A stretch of 6,078 bases of DNA from Planctomycetota bacterium (GTDB lineage Bacteria; Planctomycetota; Planctomycetia; Isosphaerales; Isosphaeraceae): assembly GCA_021778575.1 (NCBI GenBank), contig JAJYCH010000317.1, positions 1 to 6,078 of the forward strand, given 5' to 3'. Numbering within the stretch: position 1 is the stretch's first letter; each line of letters begins with the position of its first letter. The notes below the pieces were generated by a model that worked only from the letters and a program-made list of their open reading frames with translations, was not told the DNA's origin and did no database searches. Shown piece after piece: positions 1 through 6,078 of this stretch. A program made the position numbers and the translations under genes.

Positions 1-258
1 GTCACCGGAGCGAGTATTGATTCCTGGGTGGAGCCGGCCGGGCTCCTTCGGGACGGTTCGCGATTGGTTCTCCAGGTCGCCCCTTCCGGACGTCCCAAAG
101 ATCTCCTGATCGTCGAGGCCGAGGCTTCGCTGGTCGGTGATCGGGCCTGGCTGCTTGATCTTGGCGAGAATCTCTGTCATGGCAACCCGGTAGCGGCGGT
201 GGGTCGTTGCGATCTCTCGGGTTCCTTCCTCGCAACCCAGATTCGACTGGCTCGATAA
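1..258 (+). CDS. C-terminal end of an unrecognised protein (5' end outside window)
   Basis: Frame 1 is open from the first base to a TAA at 256-258, giving 85 residues. Because it is open to the window edge, this is most likely the 3' end of a longer gene; a GTG at 28 could start a 76-residue protein but nothing resembling a ribosome binding site precedes it. The visible part looks like a soluble, beta-rich domain with alternating hydrophobic residues (RLVLQVAP, DLLIVEAEASL, RAWLLDLGE) and ends in IRLAR. I see no membrane segment, metal-binding motif or family signature, so no function is assigned. It lies 210 bases upstream of sdhC on the same strand. The candidate promoter in between suggests it is transcribed separately from the sdh operon. 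Confidence 0.5.
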   Translation, partial: VTGASIDSWVEPAGLLRDGSRLVLQVAPSGRPKDLLIVEAEASLVGDRAWLLDLGENLCHGNPVAAVGRCDLSGSFLATQIRLAR

Positions 259-313
259 ATCCGCAAGATCGCTACGGCCGAGCATTTCTCCTTCGCGAAT
301 TACCACCACCCCC

Positions 314-342
314 TTGACCGCGCTTCCTCTAGCTCCTAAAAA
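314..342 (+). promoter_or_regulatory. Candidate sigma70-type promoter of the sdh operon
   Basis: TTGACC at 314-319 matches five of six bases of the -35 consensus, and TAAAAA at 337-342 matches four of six of the -10 consensus, with an ideal 17-base spacer. It is the best such pair I found between the upstream gene and sdhC. Transcription would begin near 349, leaving a leader of about 120 bases before the sdhC ATG at 469. That placement also argues against the long upstream extension of the sdhC frame being translated. It is a sequence match only. Confidence 0.45.
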
Positions 343-374
343 CTCGTTGTGTGCTTTCGCGTTTCGCGCTCGGC

Positions 375-400
375 CCACATCGGGTCATGCTCCCGATGGG
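375..400 (+). promoter_or_regulatory. Small hairpin in the sdhC 5' leader
   Basis: CATCGGG (378-384) and CCCGATG (392-398) form a perfect 7-bp stem around a 7-base loop. It can extend by two more C-G pairs (375-376 with 399-400) if A377 bulges out. If the promoter at 314-342 is real, the hairpin lies about 25-50 bases into the transcript and about 70 bases before the sdhC start. No U-run follows, so it is not an intrinsic terminator. It could stabilise the mRNA 5' end or bind a regulator, or be fortuitous. Confidence 0.35.
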
Positions 401-468
401 AGGATGGCGCGATCGTGGGTCATCGTGCTTTTCCGCCAGGCCCGCCCTTCGGATTCGGACGTTCGTTT

Positions 469-999
469 ATGTCGCAGACTCTTCACGCGCCTCAGCCTTA
501 CCAGAGCGGACGACTCGCTCGGATCATCGACGGCCTTCGTTATGGTGGTGGGGTCGGTCAATGGTCCTGGCTCGCTTATCGCTTGAGCGGCCTGGGGATT
601 CTGTTCTTTCTGGTGATCCATATCACCGACACGTTCTTCGTCGTCTTCGCTCCCGACTGGTACGACCACACGGTGGCGATCTACGGCGGAGTCTGGTTCA
701 ACGGCCAATATTACTGGCCGCTCCGCTGGGCGTTTCGTGTCGGCGAGCTTGGTCTGATCGCCGCCGTCGTCTTCCATGCCGTGAACGGCGTCGGCGTGAT
801 CCTTTACGACCTCTGGCCCAGGGGTTCGCTGTACAAGAAGTCGATCACCTGGACCGTCCAGGTCGTTTTCTGGACGATCATGCTGATCTCGACCCCGATC
901 GTTCTTTATCCGCTCCGGAAGGCTCCGGACGACCAGGTCAAGAGCCCGGCCCACGCTGGTTCCAGCGTCGAGCCAGCCTTGATCTCTCCGTCCCGCTGA
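469..999 (+). CDS. sdhC: Succinate dehydrogenase membrane anchor, cytochrome b556 subunit SdhC
   Basis: A 176-residue membrane anchor of complex II that helps bind heme b and quinone. Three hydrophobic helices are visible at about residues 33-60, 88-113 and 125-147. YRLSG (37-41) at the start of helix 1 matches the HRxSG motif whose Arg lines the quinone site in E. coli SdhC (here Arg38). His51 is in helix 1, and His103 in FHAVNG of helix 2 is the expected heme b ligand, followed by ILYD. The helix 1 and helix 2 patterns resemble actinobacterial SdhC. The ATG at 469 was chosen because it gives a family-typical length; the frame stays open upstream to a GTG at 349, but that would add 40 unrelated residues inside the probable leader. 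The ribosome binding site is weak. sdhD follows after 46 bases. Confidence 0.93.
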   Translation: MSQTLHAPQPYQSGRLARIIDGLRYGGGVGQWSWLAYRLSGLGILFFLVIHITDTFFVVFAPDWYDHTVAIYGGVWFNGQYYWPLRWAFRVGELGLIAAVVFHAVNGVGVILYDLWPRGSLYKKSITWTVQVVFWTIMLISTPIVLYPLRKAPDDQVKSPAHAGSSVEPALISPSR

Positions 1000-1045
1000 T
1001 TGGGCTTTCCGACTTCGAGACATCTCTGTCAGGACTTGAACGAAC

Positions 1046-1540
1046 ATGGCCGAGCGATCGATGAGACGTCGGATGAAGCCGAGTGGCGGCTACGAGCTGT
1101 TCATGTGGTTCTTCATGCGGTATTCGGGGCTGGCCCTGGTTTTTCTCGCGGTCGGCCACCTGTTCATCATGCACATTCTCAACAATGTTGAGACGATCAA
1201 CTACGCCTTCGTGGCCAATCGCTGGACCGCTCCCCGGACCGGCTGGATCTGGCGGCTCTGGGATGTCTCGCTGATCAGCCTGGCGGTGATCCACGGTTTC
1301 AACGGGCTCCGCCAGGTTCTTTACGAATATCTCTCGGCGGGCGGCCGGATCATCGCCGGGACGATCACCTGGACGTTGACCTTGATTTTCATCGGCGGCG
1401 GCGGCTACTCGATCCTGATGTTCCAGGCCGACGAGAAGTTCATCAAGGATCATCCGCTCAAGATCGAGCGGACGGTCGAGCCGGCGGCGATTCCACCGGC
1501 GGCCCTTGACGGATCGGCCCGGATCGACGTCCGCTGCTGA
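1046..1540 (+). CDS. sdhD: Succinate dehydrogenase membrane anchor subunit SdhD
   Basis: The second complex II anchor, 164 residues. Helices lie at about 21-43, 72-93 and 103-125. Helix 1 carries [21 protein letters not shown] with His38 and His43. Helix 2 carries [14 protein letters not shown], which aligns without gaps to the E. coli SdhD segment containing heme ligand His71 and quinone-binding Asp82-Tyr83; the equivalents here are His83, Glu94 and Tyr95. The stretch NYAFVANRW (52-60) between the helices is typical of actinobacterial SdhD. The soluble tail after about residue 127 is longer than in E. coli. AGGA at 1031-1034, 11 bases before the ATG, supports this start; in-frame ATGs at 1061 and 1073 are less likely. 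The gap to sdhA is 77 bases. Confidence 0.92.
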   Translation: MAERSMRRRMKPSGGYELFMWFFMRYSGLALVFLAVGHLFIMHILNNVETINYAFVANRWTAPRTGWIWRLWDVSLISLAVIHGFNGLRQVLYEYLSAGGRIIAGTITWTLTLIFIGGGGYSILMFQADEKFIKDHPLKIERTVEPAAIPPAALDGSARIDVRC

Positions 1541-1581
1541 GAGACAGATCGCCCTCGTTTTCTTCCAAGACCGCTCCAGTC

Positions 1582-1593
1582 CGCCCCGGGGCG
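1582..1593. repeat. 12-bp GC palindrome in the sdhD-sdhA gap
   Basis: CGCCCCGGGGCG is a perfect 12-base palindrome within the 77-base gap before sdhA. With no loop it cannot make a stable RNA hairpin of its full length. It could be a dimeric protein-binding site, but short GC palindromes are common in high-GC DNA. Nothing else in the gap stands out, and no clear promoter or strong ribosome binding site is visible before sdhA. Confidence 0.2.
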
Positions 1594-1617
1594 AGGCACC
1601 TTACCCAGTCGAGTCGC

Positions 1618-3465
1618 ATGAATTACCATCGTTTCGACAGCATCATCGTCGGGGCCGGAGGCGCGGGCCTGATGGCCGCGCTCGAGTCGAGCAAGCGCGT
1701 CGGCACGGCCGTGGTCAGCAAGCTCTACCCGACCCGGTCGCACACCGGAGCCGCCCAGGGGGGGATCGCCGCCGCGCTGGCGAACCTCGAAGACGACTCG
1801 TGGGAAAACCACGCGTACGACACGATCAAAGGGGGCGACTTCCTGGTCGACCAGACCGCCGCCGAGGTTCTCTGCAAGGAAGCGGTCGACTGCATCTACG
1901 ACCTCGAACACATGGGTCTCCCCTTCGACCGGACGGCCGACGGTCGGATCTCGCAACGGCGTTTCGGTGGTCACACCAAGCCGAACCCGATTTACGACCC
2001 GTCCGCGACACCGGGAACCGAGGCCGCCAAGCCGCGAATCCCGGTGATGCGTGCCTGTCACGCGGCCGACCGGACCGGCCACATGATCTTGCAGACCCTC
2101 TACCAGCAGTGCATCAAGCAAGGCGTGACGTTCTTCGACGAGTTTCATATGCTCGACCTGGTGATGGTCGACGGCGAGTGCCGGGGAATCGTCGCCATCG
2201 AGATCGCCACGGGGCAACTGCACACGTTCCACGCCAAGAGCGTCCTGATCGCCACCGGCGGGTTCGGCCGGATGTTCAAGGTCTCGTCGAACGCCTACGC
2301 CTTGACCGGCGACGGCCCGGCGATCGCCTACCGGCACGGTATCCCGCTCGAAGACCTTGAATTCTACCAGTTTCACCCGACCGGCATTTACCGCCTGGGG
2401 ATCTTGCTCAGCGAAGCCTGTCGAGGCGATGGCGGCGTCATGTTCAACGACAAGGGGGAGCGCTTCATGGAGAAGTACGCCCCCAACCTCAAGGACCTGG
2501 CCAGCCGTGATGTCTGCTCGCGATCGATCTACCAGGAAGTTCGCGCCGGAAATGGAATCGGCGGCAAGGATTACGTCTTTCTCGATATCCGTGCCGAGAC
2601 GATCAACAAGTACAAGACCAGTCCGACCGGCCAGGCCGTCGATAGCGCCTGGGTCGAGAAACGGCTGCCCGACATCATCGAGTTCGCACGGACCTACCTC
2701 GGCGTCGACCCGATTCGCGAGCCGATGCCAATCCAGCCGACCGCCCACTACGGGATGGGCGGGATTCCGACCGACGTGCATGGTCGAGTGATCCAGGACG
2801 CCGCCAACACGCCGGTCCCCGGTCTCTACGCGGCCGGCGAGAGTGCCTGCGTCAGCGTCCACGGAGCCAATCGGCTGGGAACCAATAGTCTGGTCGACCT
2901 GGTGGTTTATGGTAAGCGAGCCGGCCGGGCGATGGCCGAATACGCCTCGATCACCAAGTTCCAGCCGATGCCGCCGCACCCCGAACTTCCCACCAAGACG
3001 GCGATCGATGGTCTGCTGTCGCGGACCCGAACCGAGCCGTGGGTCCGGATTCGCGACGAGATGCAGAAGACCATGATGGACGACTGCGGCGTCTACCGAA
3101 CGGAGGAGACCCTGACCCGGGCTCGCGACGTGCTGATCGGCCTGAAAGAGCGTTACGCTCGTCTCGGCGTTCAGGACAAGGGCACGGTCTTCAACACCGG
3201 TCTGCTCGAAGTCCTCGAACTGGGTTGCTTGCTCGACCTTGCCCAGGCCACGGTCGGCAGCGCCCTGGCACGCAAGGAGAGCCGAGGGGCTCACTCGCGT
3301 GAGGACTTCCCGAACCGCGACGACCAGAACTTCTTCGCCCACACCCTGGCCTATCGCGACGGCGACAACGGCACCCGCGAAGCGTACAAGCCGGTCGACG
3401 TGATCATGGTCGAGAAGAACGGCGAGATGACGACCAAGTATCCGCTCGAGATCCGCAAGTACTGA
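1618..3465 (+). CDS. sdhA: Succinate dehydrogenase flavoprotein subunit SdhA
   Basis: The catalytic subunit, 615 residues, oxidises succinate to fumarate on covalently bound FAD at the cytoplasmic face of the membrane. The Rossmann motif VGAGGAG is at 11-17. SHTGAAQGG (41-49) contains His42, the covalent FAD attachment site. Substrate and catalytic residues of the family are present: QFHPTG (251-256) with His253, Glu266 in [11 protein letters not shown], the proton-shuttle Arg297 in SRDV, His377 in HYGMGG and Arg419 in ANRLG. Glu408 in AAGES is in the FAD-binding segment. The C-terminal helical domain runs from about 465 to the end, with [15 protein letters not shown] (555-569) as expected. 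The length is normal and nothing is missing. The ribosome binding site is weak (GAG a few bases upstream). Third positions are strongly G/C. A Uma2 gene, not sdhB, follows after 29 bases. Confidence 0.98.
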   Translation: MNYHRFDSIIVGAGGAGLMAALESSKRVGTAVVSKLYPTRSHTGAAQGGIAAALANLEDDSWENHAYDTIKGGDFLVDQTAAEVLCKEAVDCIYDLEHMGLPFDRTADGRISQRRFGGHTKPNPIYDPSATPGTEAAKPRIPVMRACHAADRTGHMILQTLYQQCIKQGVTFFDEFHMLDLVMVDGECRGIVAIEIATGQLHTFHAKSVLIATGGFGRMFKVSSNAYALTGDGPAIAYRHGIPLEDLEFYQFHPTGIYRLGILLSEACRGDGGVMFNDKGERFMEKYAPNLKDLASRDVCSRSIYQEVRAGNGIGGKDYVFLDIRAETINKYKTSPTGQAVDSAWVEKRLPDIIEFARTYLGVDPIREPMPIQPTAHYGMGGIPTDVHGRVIQDAANTPVPGLYAAGESACVSVHGANRLGTNSLVDLVVYGKRAGRAMAEYASITKFQPMPPHPELPTKTAIDGLLSRTRTEPWVRIRDEMQKTMMDDCGVYRTEETLTRARDVLIGLKERYARLGVQDKGTVFNTGLLEVLELGCLLDLAQATVGSALARKESRGAHSREDFPNRDDQNFFAHTLAYRDGDNGTREAYKPVDVIMVEKNGEMTTKYPLEIRKY

Positions 3466-3494
3466 TCGGTATCGCCCGATCCGGAGGGAAGCCG

Positions 3495-4175
3495 ATGGCC
3501 ACGGTAACCGATTCGACCACACCTCGAACCACCGTCGAGCGATCGGCTCCCGCCCGGATCTTGCTGCATGGAATTCCCTGGGAACTTTATGAGCGACTGA
3601 GGGATGAGAAATCCAACTGGGGCATCCGGATGGCCTACAGTGACGGAGATCTCGAACTGATGTCACCGTCACAGAGCCACGGCGAGATCGAGTGGCGATT
3701 TGGTCTCTTCTTGATGGAACTGGCCCGATCGCTTGGTTTCAAATGCAAACCGCTTGGCAACACGACCTGGAAAAAGCCTGGCGTGAAAAAAGCCAAGGAT
3801 GCCGACGGTGCGTATTATCTGGCGAATTTCGAGAAGGTTCGCCACAAGAAGATCGACTTGAATCTCGATCCTCCTCCCGATCTCGCCATCGAAGCCGCGA
3901 TCTCGCGGAGTGCCCTGAATTCCTTGAGCCTCTACGCGGAGATCGGCGTCCCCGAAATCTGGCGATTCGATGGCGAAGCCTTTCAGATCCACCTTCGACA
4001 GGCGGATGGATCGTATCTGGAGGCCGATCGCAGTCGCGCTCTGCCTTTCCTCTACCCAGAAGAGGTCGTCTACTGGATGACCAAGGCCGAGGAAGAGGAT
4101 GACGATGCCGAGTGGTTGCAGCGAGTGAATGCCTGGGCTCGTGATGAACTCGCCGCGCGAATCGAACGACGTTAA
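3495..4175 (+). CDS. Uma2 family (DUF820) putative restriction-endonuclease-like protein
   Basis: A 226-residue protein of the Uma2 family, predicted to have the PD-(D/E)XK nuclease fold; cellular role unknown. Recognisable segments are DGDLELMSPSQSHGEIE (50-66), PPPDLAIEAA (126-135) and YAEIGVPEIWRFDG (147-160). The core candidates Glu54, His62, Asp129 and Glu133 are present. The segment from Glu133 to Tyr147 has no lysine, whereas many relatives have an acidic residue two after the Glu and a Lys or Arg just before the Tyr helix (here Ala135 and Asn142-Ser143), so nuclease activity is doubtful. The tail after about 196 is acidic (EEEDDD) and then helical. GGAGGG at 3483-3488, 6 bases before the ATG, is the strongest ribosome binding site in the operon. 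The first ~50 codons have about 17 A/T third bases against about 5 in the start of sdhA, but sdhC also begins A/T-rich at that position, so foreign origin is not proven. Confidence 0.88.
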   Translation: MATVTDSTTPRTTVERSAPARILLHGIPWELYERLRDEKSNWGIRMAYSDGDLELMSPSQSHGEIEWRFGLFLMELARSLGFKCKPLGNTTWKKPGVKKAKDADGAYYLANFEKVRHKKIDLNLDPPPDLAIEAAISRSALNSLSLYAEIGVPEIWRFDGEAFQIHLRQADGSYLEADRSRALPFLYPEEVVYWMTKAEEEDDDAEWLQRVNAWARDELAARIERR

Positions 4176-4232
4176 TATCGACTCAATCAGACACCATCAT
4201 ACTGACCGTCCGCCCATCGAGGATCGTTCGTC

Positions 4233-5006
4233 ATGCTCACGCAAGCTCAGTTGATCGACCCGCAGGCGCGGTCCTTGACCCTGAAGATCTCGCGCTACAA
4301 TCCCGAGGTCGACGAGAAGCCACACTGGGAAGAATACAAGGTCGAGGCCGACGGACACGACCGGGTGCTCGACGTCATCCAGAAGGTCAAGTGGGAGCAA
4401 GACGACACGCTCTCACTCCGCCGATCGTGCGCCCACGGCGTCTGCGGTTCCGACGCCATGCGGATCAATGGAATGAACGGACTGGCCTGCAAGATCCTGG
4501 TCAAGAACCTCAAGTCCGACACATTGACGCTGGAGCCGATCCTCGGCCTCCCTGTGATCAAGGATTTGATCGTCGACATGAAGCCATTCTTCGATCACTA
4601 CAAGGCCGTGATGCCGTTCCTGATCAACGACGAACCCCCACCCACGACCGAGCGGCTCCAGTCGCCGGCCGAACGGGCCCGTTTCGACGACTCGACCAAG
4701 TGCATCCTCTGCGCCTGCTGCACCACTGCCTGCCCGCCGTTCTGGGGCGACCGCAAGTATGTCGGCCCGGCCGCGATCGTCAACGCCCACCGCTTCATCT
4801 TCGACTCACGCGACCGAGGGGCCGCCGAACGACTTGAGATCCTCAACGACGCCGAAGGCGTCTGGCGCTGCCGGACCGTCTTCAACTGCACCTCGGCCTG
4901 CCCGCGCGATATCAAGGTGACGCAGACCATCTCCGAGGTCAAGCGAGCGTTGATGACCGGTAACATCGACCTGGACGCGGTTCAGACGGTCGAGATCGGG
5001 CATTGA
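4233..5006 (+). CDS. sdhB: Succinate dehydrogenase iron-sulfur subunit SdhB
   Basis: The electron-transfer subunit, 257 residues, linking SdhA to the membrane anchors through three clusters. [2Fe-2S] ligands are Cys66, Cys71, Asp74 (Asp in the third place, as in E. coli) and Cys86. [4Fe-4S] ligands are Cys157, Cys160, Cys163 and Cys223. [3Fe-4S] ligands are Cys167, Cys213 and Cys219. All are in canonical spacing (CILCACCTTACP; CRTVFNCTSACP). The segment GPAAIVNAHRFIFDSRD (178-194) is typical of the actinobacterial-type subunit. Two quinone-site residues of E. coli SdhB differ: Trp164 aligns with Gly172 and His207 with Arg214. GAGGA at 4219-4223, 9 bases before the ATG, supports the start. The 57-base gap after the Uma2 gene is relatively A/T-rich but I found no convincing promoter in it. 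Confidence 0.97.
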   Translation: MLTQAQLIDPQARSLTLKISRYNPEVDEKPHWEEYKVEADGHDRVLDVIQKVKWEQDDTLSLRRSCAHGVCGSDAMRINGMNGLACKILVKNLKSDTLTLEPILGLPVIKDLIVDMKPFFDHYKAVMPFLINDEPPPTTERLQSPAERARFDDSTKCILCACCTTACPPFWGDRKYVGPAAIVNAHRFIFDSRDRGAAERLEILNDAEGVWRCRTVFNCTSACPRDIKVTQTISEVKRALMTGNIDLDAVQTVEIGH

Positions 5007-5027
5007 GGAACAGGCGGAGAAGAAGTC

Positions 5028-5116
5028 TCTGGGTGGCATGCTCTCGGTACTCCGTGAGCATGTGGCCGTGATACGGTTCCTCATGCTCACGGAGTACCGA
5101 GAGCATGGCACCCAGA
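5028..5116. repeat. Inverted pair of palindromic units, REP/BIME-like element
   Basis: Two 35-base arms (5028-5062 and 5082-5116) are reverse complements at 34 of 35 positions, the exception being G5036 opposite G5108, and enclose a 19-base spacer. Each arm contains a 26-base unit (5037-5062; 5082-5107) that is itself an imperfect palindrome: CATGCTC and GAGCATG flank CGG-TACT-CCG, or its complement. The element therefore has the architecture of two REP units head to head. The outer stem can extend by three pairs (5024-5026 with 5117-5119) if C5027 bulges. It starts 21 bases after the sdhB stop and has no U-run, so it is not a classical terminator, but as RNA it would form a very stable end for the sdh transcript. 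Family membership is inferred from shape; the other genomic copies cannot be seen from here. Confidence 0.85.
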
Positions 5117-5140
5117 ACTCTGCCGACCGAGAAGTTCTGG
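5112..5140. repeat. Small inverted repeat overlapping the palindromic element
   Basis: CCAGAACT (5112-5119) and AGTTCTGG (5133-5140) form a perfect 8-bp inverted repeat around 13 bases. The left half is also the outer base of the right arm of the 5028-5116 element, so the two structures exclude each other at that end. The right half resembles the outer edge of the left arm (AGTCTCTGG at 5024-5032) and may be the remains of a third, truncated unit. Confidence 0.5.
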
Positions 5141-5165
5141 CCAGCTTGGTCGTGGGGGACCGAGG

Positions 5166-5470
5166 ATGTCGATCCGAATCGCCGGAAACACGATGATCCC
5201 GGCTCTTCAGGCGCTCTCGGCCAAGGGTTACAAGCTCTCGCTCTGGTACATCCGATGTGAAGACGAGGGATTGATTCCCCAATATGACGCAGAAAAAGAT
5301 TCGCGGTCGTTCAGCGCCACTTCGCCCGAGAAGAGTGGCTTGGTCTGATCGCCATGTGGGAGGTCCGGGGCGATGACTGGCGATTGAAGGAAGGCGAACA
5401 CGAACTCTGGGACAAATTGGTCGAAGCGGCAGCGATGCCCGAGGACATTGGCAAAGTCATCGATCTGTGA
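5166..5470 (+). pseudogene. Small conserved-looking gene broken by a frameshift near 5330
   Basis: The ATG at 5166, preceded by GGGGGA at 5154-5159 (6-base spacing), opens a frame that begins MSIRIAGNTMIPALQALSAK and stops early at 5346-5348 after 60 residues. From about 5330 the frame two bases along reads EEWLGLIAMWEVRGDDW and on to a TGA at 5468-5470. Joined at that point the product would be about 101 residues, reading ...FSATSPEEWLGLIAMWEVRG..., which is smooth and protein-like with acidic and Trp-rich composition. The second frame has no good start of its own except an internal ATG at 5354. A 2-base insertion in the GAGAAGAG run, or a 1-base deletion, would explain it. The pattern recalls small uncharacterised proteins of planctomycetes, but I assign no function. 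It could also be a sequencing error, or a real 60-residue protein. Confidence 0.6.
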
Positions 5471-5520
5471 ACATCACGGTACAGGCATGTCCTGAGTTGT
5501 TCGCTGTGGTCAGCCGACGC

Positions 5521-5916
5521 TCAAAATGCGCTCCCGCAAAGAATCCGTACATTCGCATACGGCGTGAATTCGGCCGTGCGGATGATCCCTTTGACGGCCA
5601 GGGATTGTTCCTTGAACTCGTGGTGGGGAACCTCGTCGACGTCGACATCACCGACGATCTTGAGGATCTCCTGGTAGAGTTTGGGGCTGTATTCGTTGAT
5701 CTCGGTCGCCACGGCGATCGATTCGATCACCAGTTCCTCGGCGACGGCGCGGAGGACGTCGAGAAACCGCGGAATTCCCGGGGTGAGGGTCAGGTCGATG
5801 ACGTGCCCGTCGGACGGGAGAGGATATCCCGCGTCGACGATCAGGAGTTCGTCGAGGTGACCGAGTTCCGCCAGAAGGGAGCAAATCGCGGGGTTGAGGA
5901 TTCCACCTTTTTTCAT
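5521..5916 (-). CDS. rbsD: D-ribose pyranase RbsD (RbsD/FucU family)
   Basis: A 131-residue cytoplasmic enzyme of the RbsD/FucU mutarotase family, which interconverts pyran and furan forms of ribose to feed ribokinase. The N-terminus MKKGGILNP is the family start. Active-site residues fall at the positions known for B. subtilis RbsD: His20, Asp28 (VDAGYPLP), His98, Lys102, and Tyr120 and Asn122 in the C-terminal SPYAN-like segment (TPYANV). The ATG at 5916 is chosen over an upstream in-frame ATG at 5949 because it matches the family N-terminus and is preceded by AAGGGG (5931-5926) at 9-base spacing. It is convergent with the broken gene at 5166-5470, 50 bases away. No ribokinase or ribose transporter is visible in the window. 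FucU (fucose mutarotase) is a less likely alternative because the residues match RbsD. Confidence 0.93.
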   Translation of the reverse strand: MKKGGILNPAICSLLAELGHLDELLIVDAGYPLPSDGHVIDLTLTPGIPRFLDVLRAVAEELVIESIAVATEINEYSPKLYQEILKIVGDVDVDEVPHHEFKEQSLAVKGIIRTAEFTPYANVRILCGSAF

Positions 5917-6002
5917 CGGACCAAACCCCTTGCGTCGGCTCGACGTCATGCGTCGGCCATTTTCGAGACGGAACAGCGGACTCTGGTGTTGCCGGTTCTG
6001 GT

Positions 6003-6031
6003 ATTATAACGATTCTGGGCAGGCGTCTCCA
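6003..6031 (-). promoter_or_regulatory. Candidate promoter of rbsD
   Basis: On the - strand, TATAAT (6008-6003) is a perfect -10 consensus, and TGGAGA (6031-6026) matches four of six -35 bases at a 17-base spacing. Transcription would begin near 5996, giving a leader of about 80 bases to the rbsD ATG. This implies rbsD is transcribed from its own promoter and not only from a gene further upstream. A TATAAT is rare by chance in DNA this GC-rich, which adds weight. Confidence 0.5.
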
Positions 6032-6078
6032 TCTTTTTGGCCTCGCCCGGCGTGGATCGTCCGTGACCTGGGGCCAAC

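Noticed and set aside
349..468. Upstream extension of sdhC from a GTG at 349
   Set aside because: The extra 40 residues do not look like an SdhC N-terminus, lie in the probable untranslated leader and would begin at about the predicted transcription start.
351..1064. 237-residue + strand frame overlapping sdhC
   Set aside because: It is an out-of-frame shadow of sdhC with very Arg-rich composition and no domain.
1450..3672. 740-residue open frame on the - strand opposite sdhA
   Set aside because: It is antisense to sdhA, which has every expected catalytic motif. Long antisense frames are common opposite high-GC3 genes, and its translation is rich in Arg, Gly, Asp and Val with no recognisable domain.
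4176..4232. Separate promoter for sdhB in the A/T-rich gap
   Set aside because: A CATACT at 4198-4203 has no acceptable -35 partner at 16-18 bases, so no internal promoter can be supported.
5028..5116. Intrinsic (rho-independent) terminator for the sdh operon
   Set aside because: The stem is far longer than usual, the loop is 19 bases and no T-run follows either arm; a palindromic repeat pair explains it better.
5028..5116. CRISPR array or insertion sequence ends
   Set aside because: There are only two inverted units with no regular spacers, and no transposase lies between or beside them.
5471..5520. Bidirectional terminator in the convergent gap before rbsD
   Set aside because: Only a 4-bp stem (CAGG/CCTG) is visible, with no T-run, which is too weak to call.
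5467..6009. 180-residue + strand frame opposite rbsD
   Set aside because: The - strand frame gives a full-length RbsD with all active-site residues and a good ribosome binding site, so the + strand frame is its shadow.

Overview
This is a high-GC bacterial chromosome segment. Its centre is a complete succinate dehydrogenase (respiratory complex II) operon on the + strand, in the order sdhC (469-999), sdhD (1046-1540), sdhA (1618-3465), a Uma2-family (DUF820) gene (3495-4175), sdhB (4233-5006). The two membrane anchors and the iron-sulfur subunit resemble the actinobacterial-type enzyme more than the E. coli one. Combined with the Uma2 gene, which belongs to a family hugely expanded in Planctomycetes and Cyanobacteria, and with the small conserved protein at 5166-5470, this suggests a planctomycete, perhaps near the Isosphaeraceae or Gemmataceae. 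That placement is inference, because the window has no rRNA or other taxonomic marker.

Layout: 1-258 is the 3' end of an unrecognised gene. 259-468 is the leader region of the sdh operon, with a good sigma70-like promoter candidate (314-342) and a small hairpin (375-400). 469-5006 is the operon. 5007-5165 holds a striking inverted pair of short palindromes (5028-5116), REP/BIME-like in form, followed by a smaller inverted repeat that could compete with it. 5166-5470 is a small conserved-looking gene whose frame is broken near 5330. 5521-5916 on the - strand is an RbsD-type D-ribose pyranase with all expected active-site residues, transcribed toward the sdh operon from a candidate promoter at 6003-6031. 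6032-6078 shows no feature I can support.

How the genes work together: SdhA oxidises succinate on covalent FAD, electrons pass through the three iron-sulfur clusters of SdhB, and SdhC/SdhD anchor the complex, carry heme b and reduce quinone. The Uma2 protein has no known role in this enzyme. Its position between sdhA and sdhB, with its own strong ribosome binding site, and its apparently incomplete PD-(D/E)XK signature make it the oddest gene here. RbsD belongs to ribose use and is unrelated to the operon. I do not see a convincing, wholly new multi-gene system; the points worth following are the Uma2 insertion, the palindromic element and the broken small gene.
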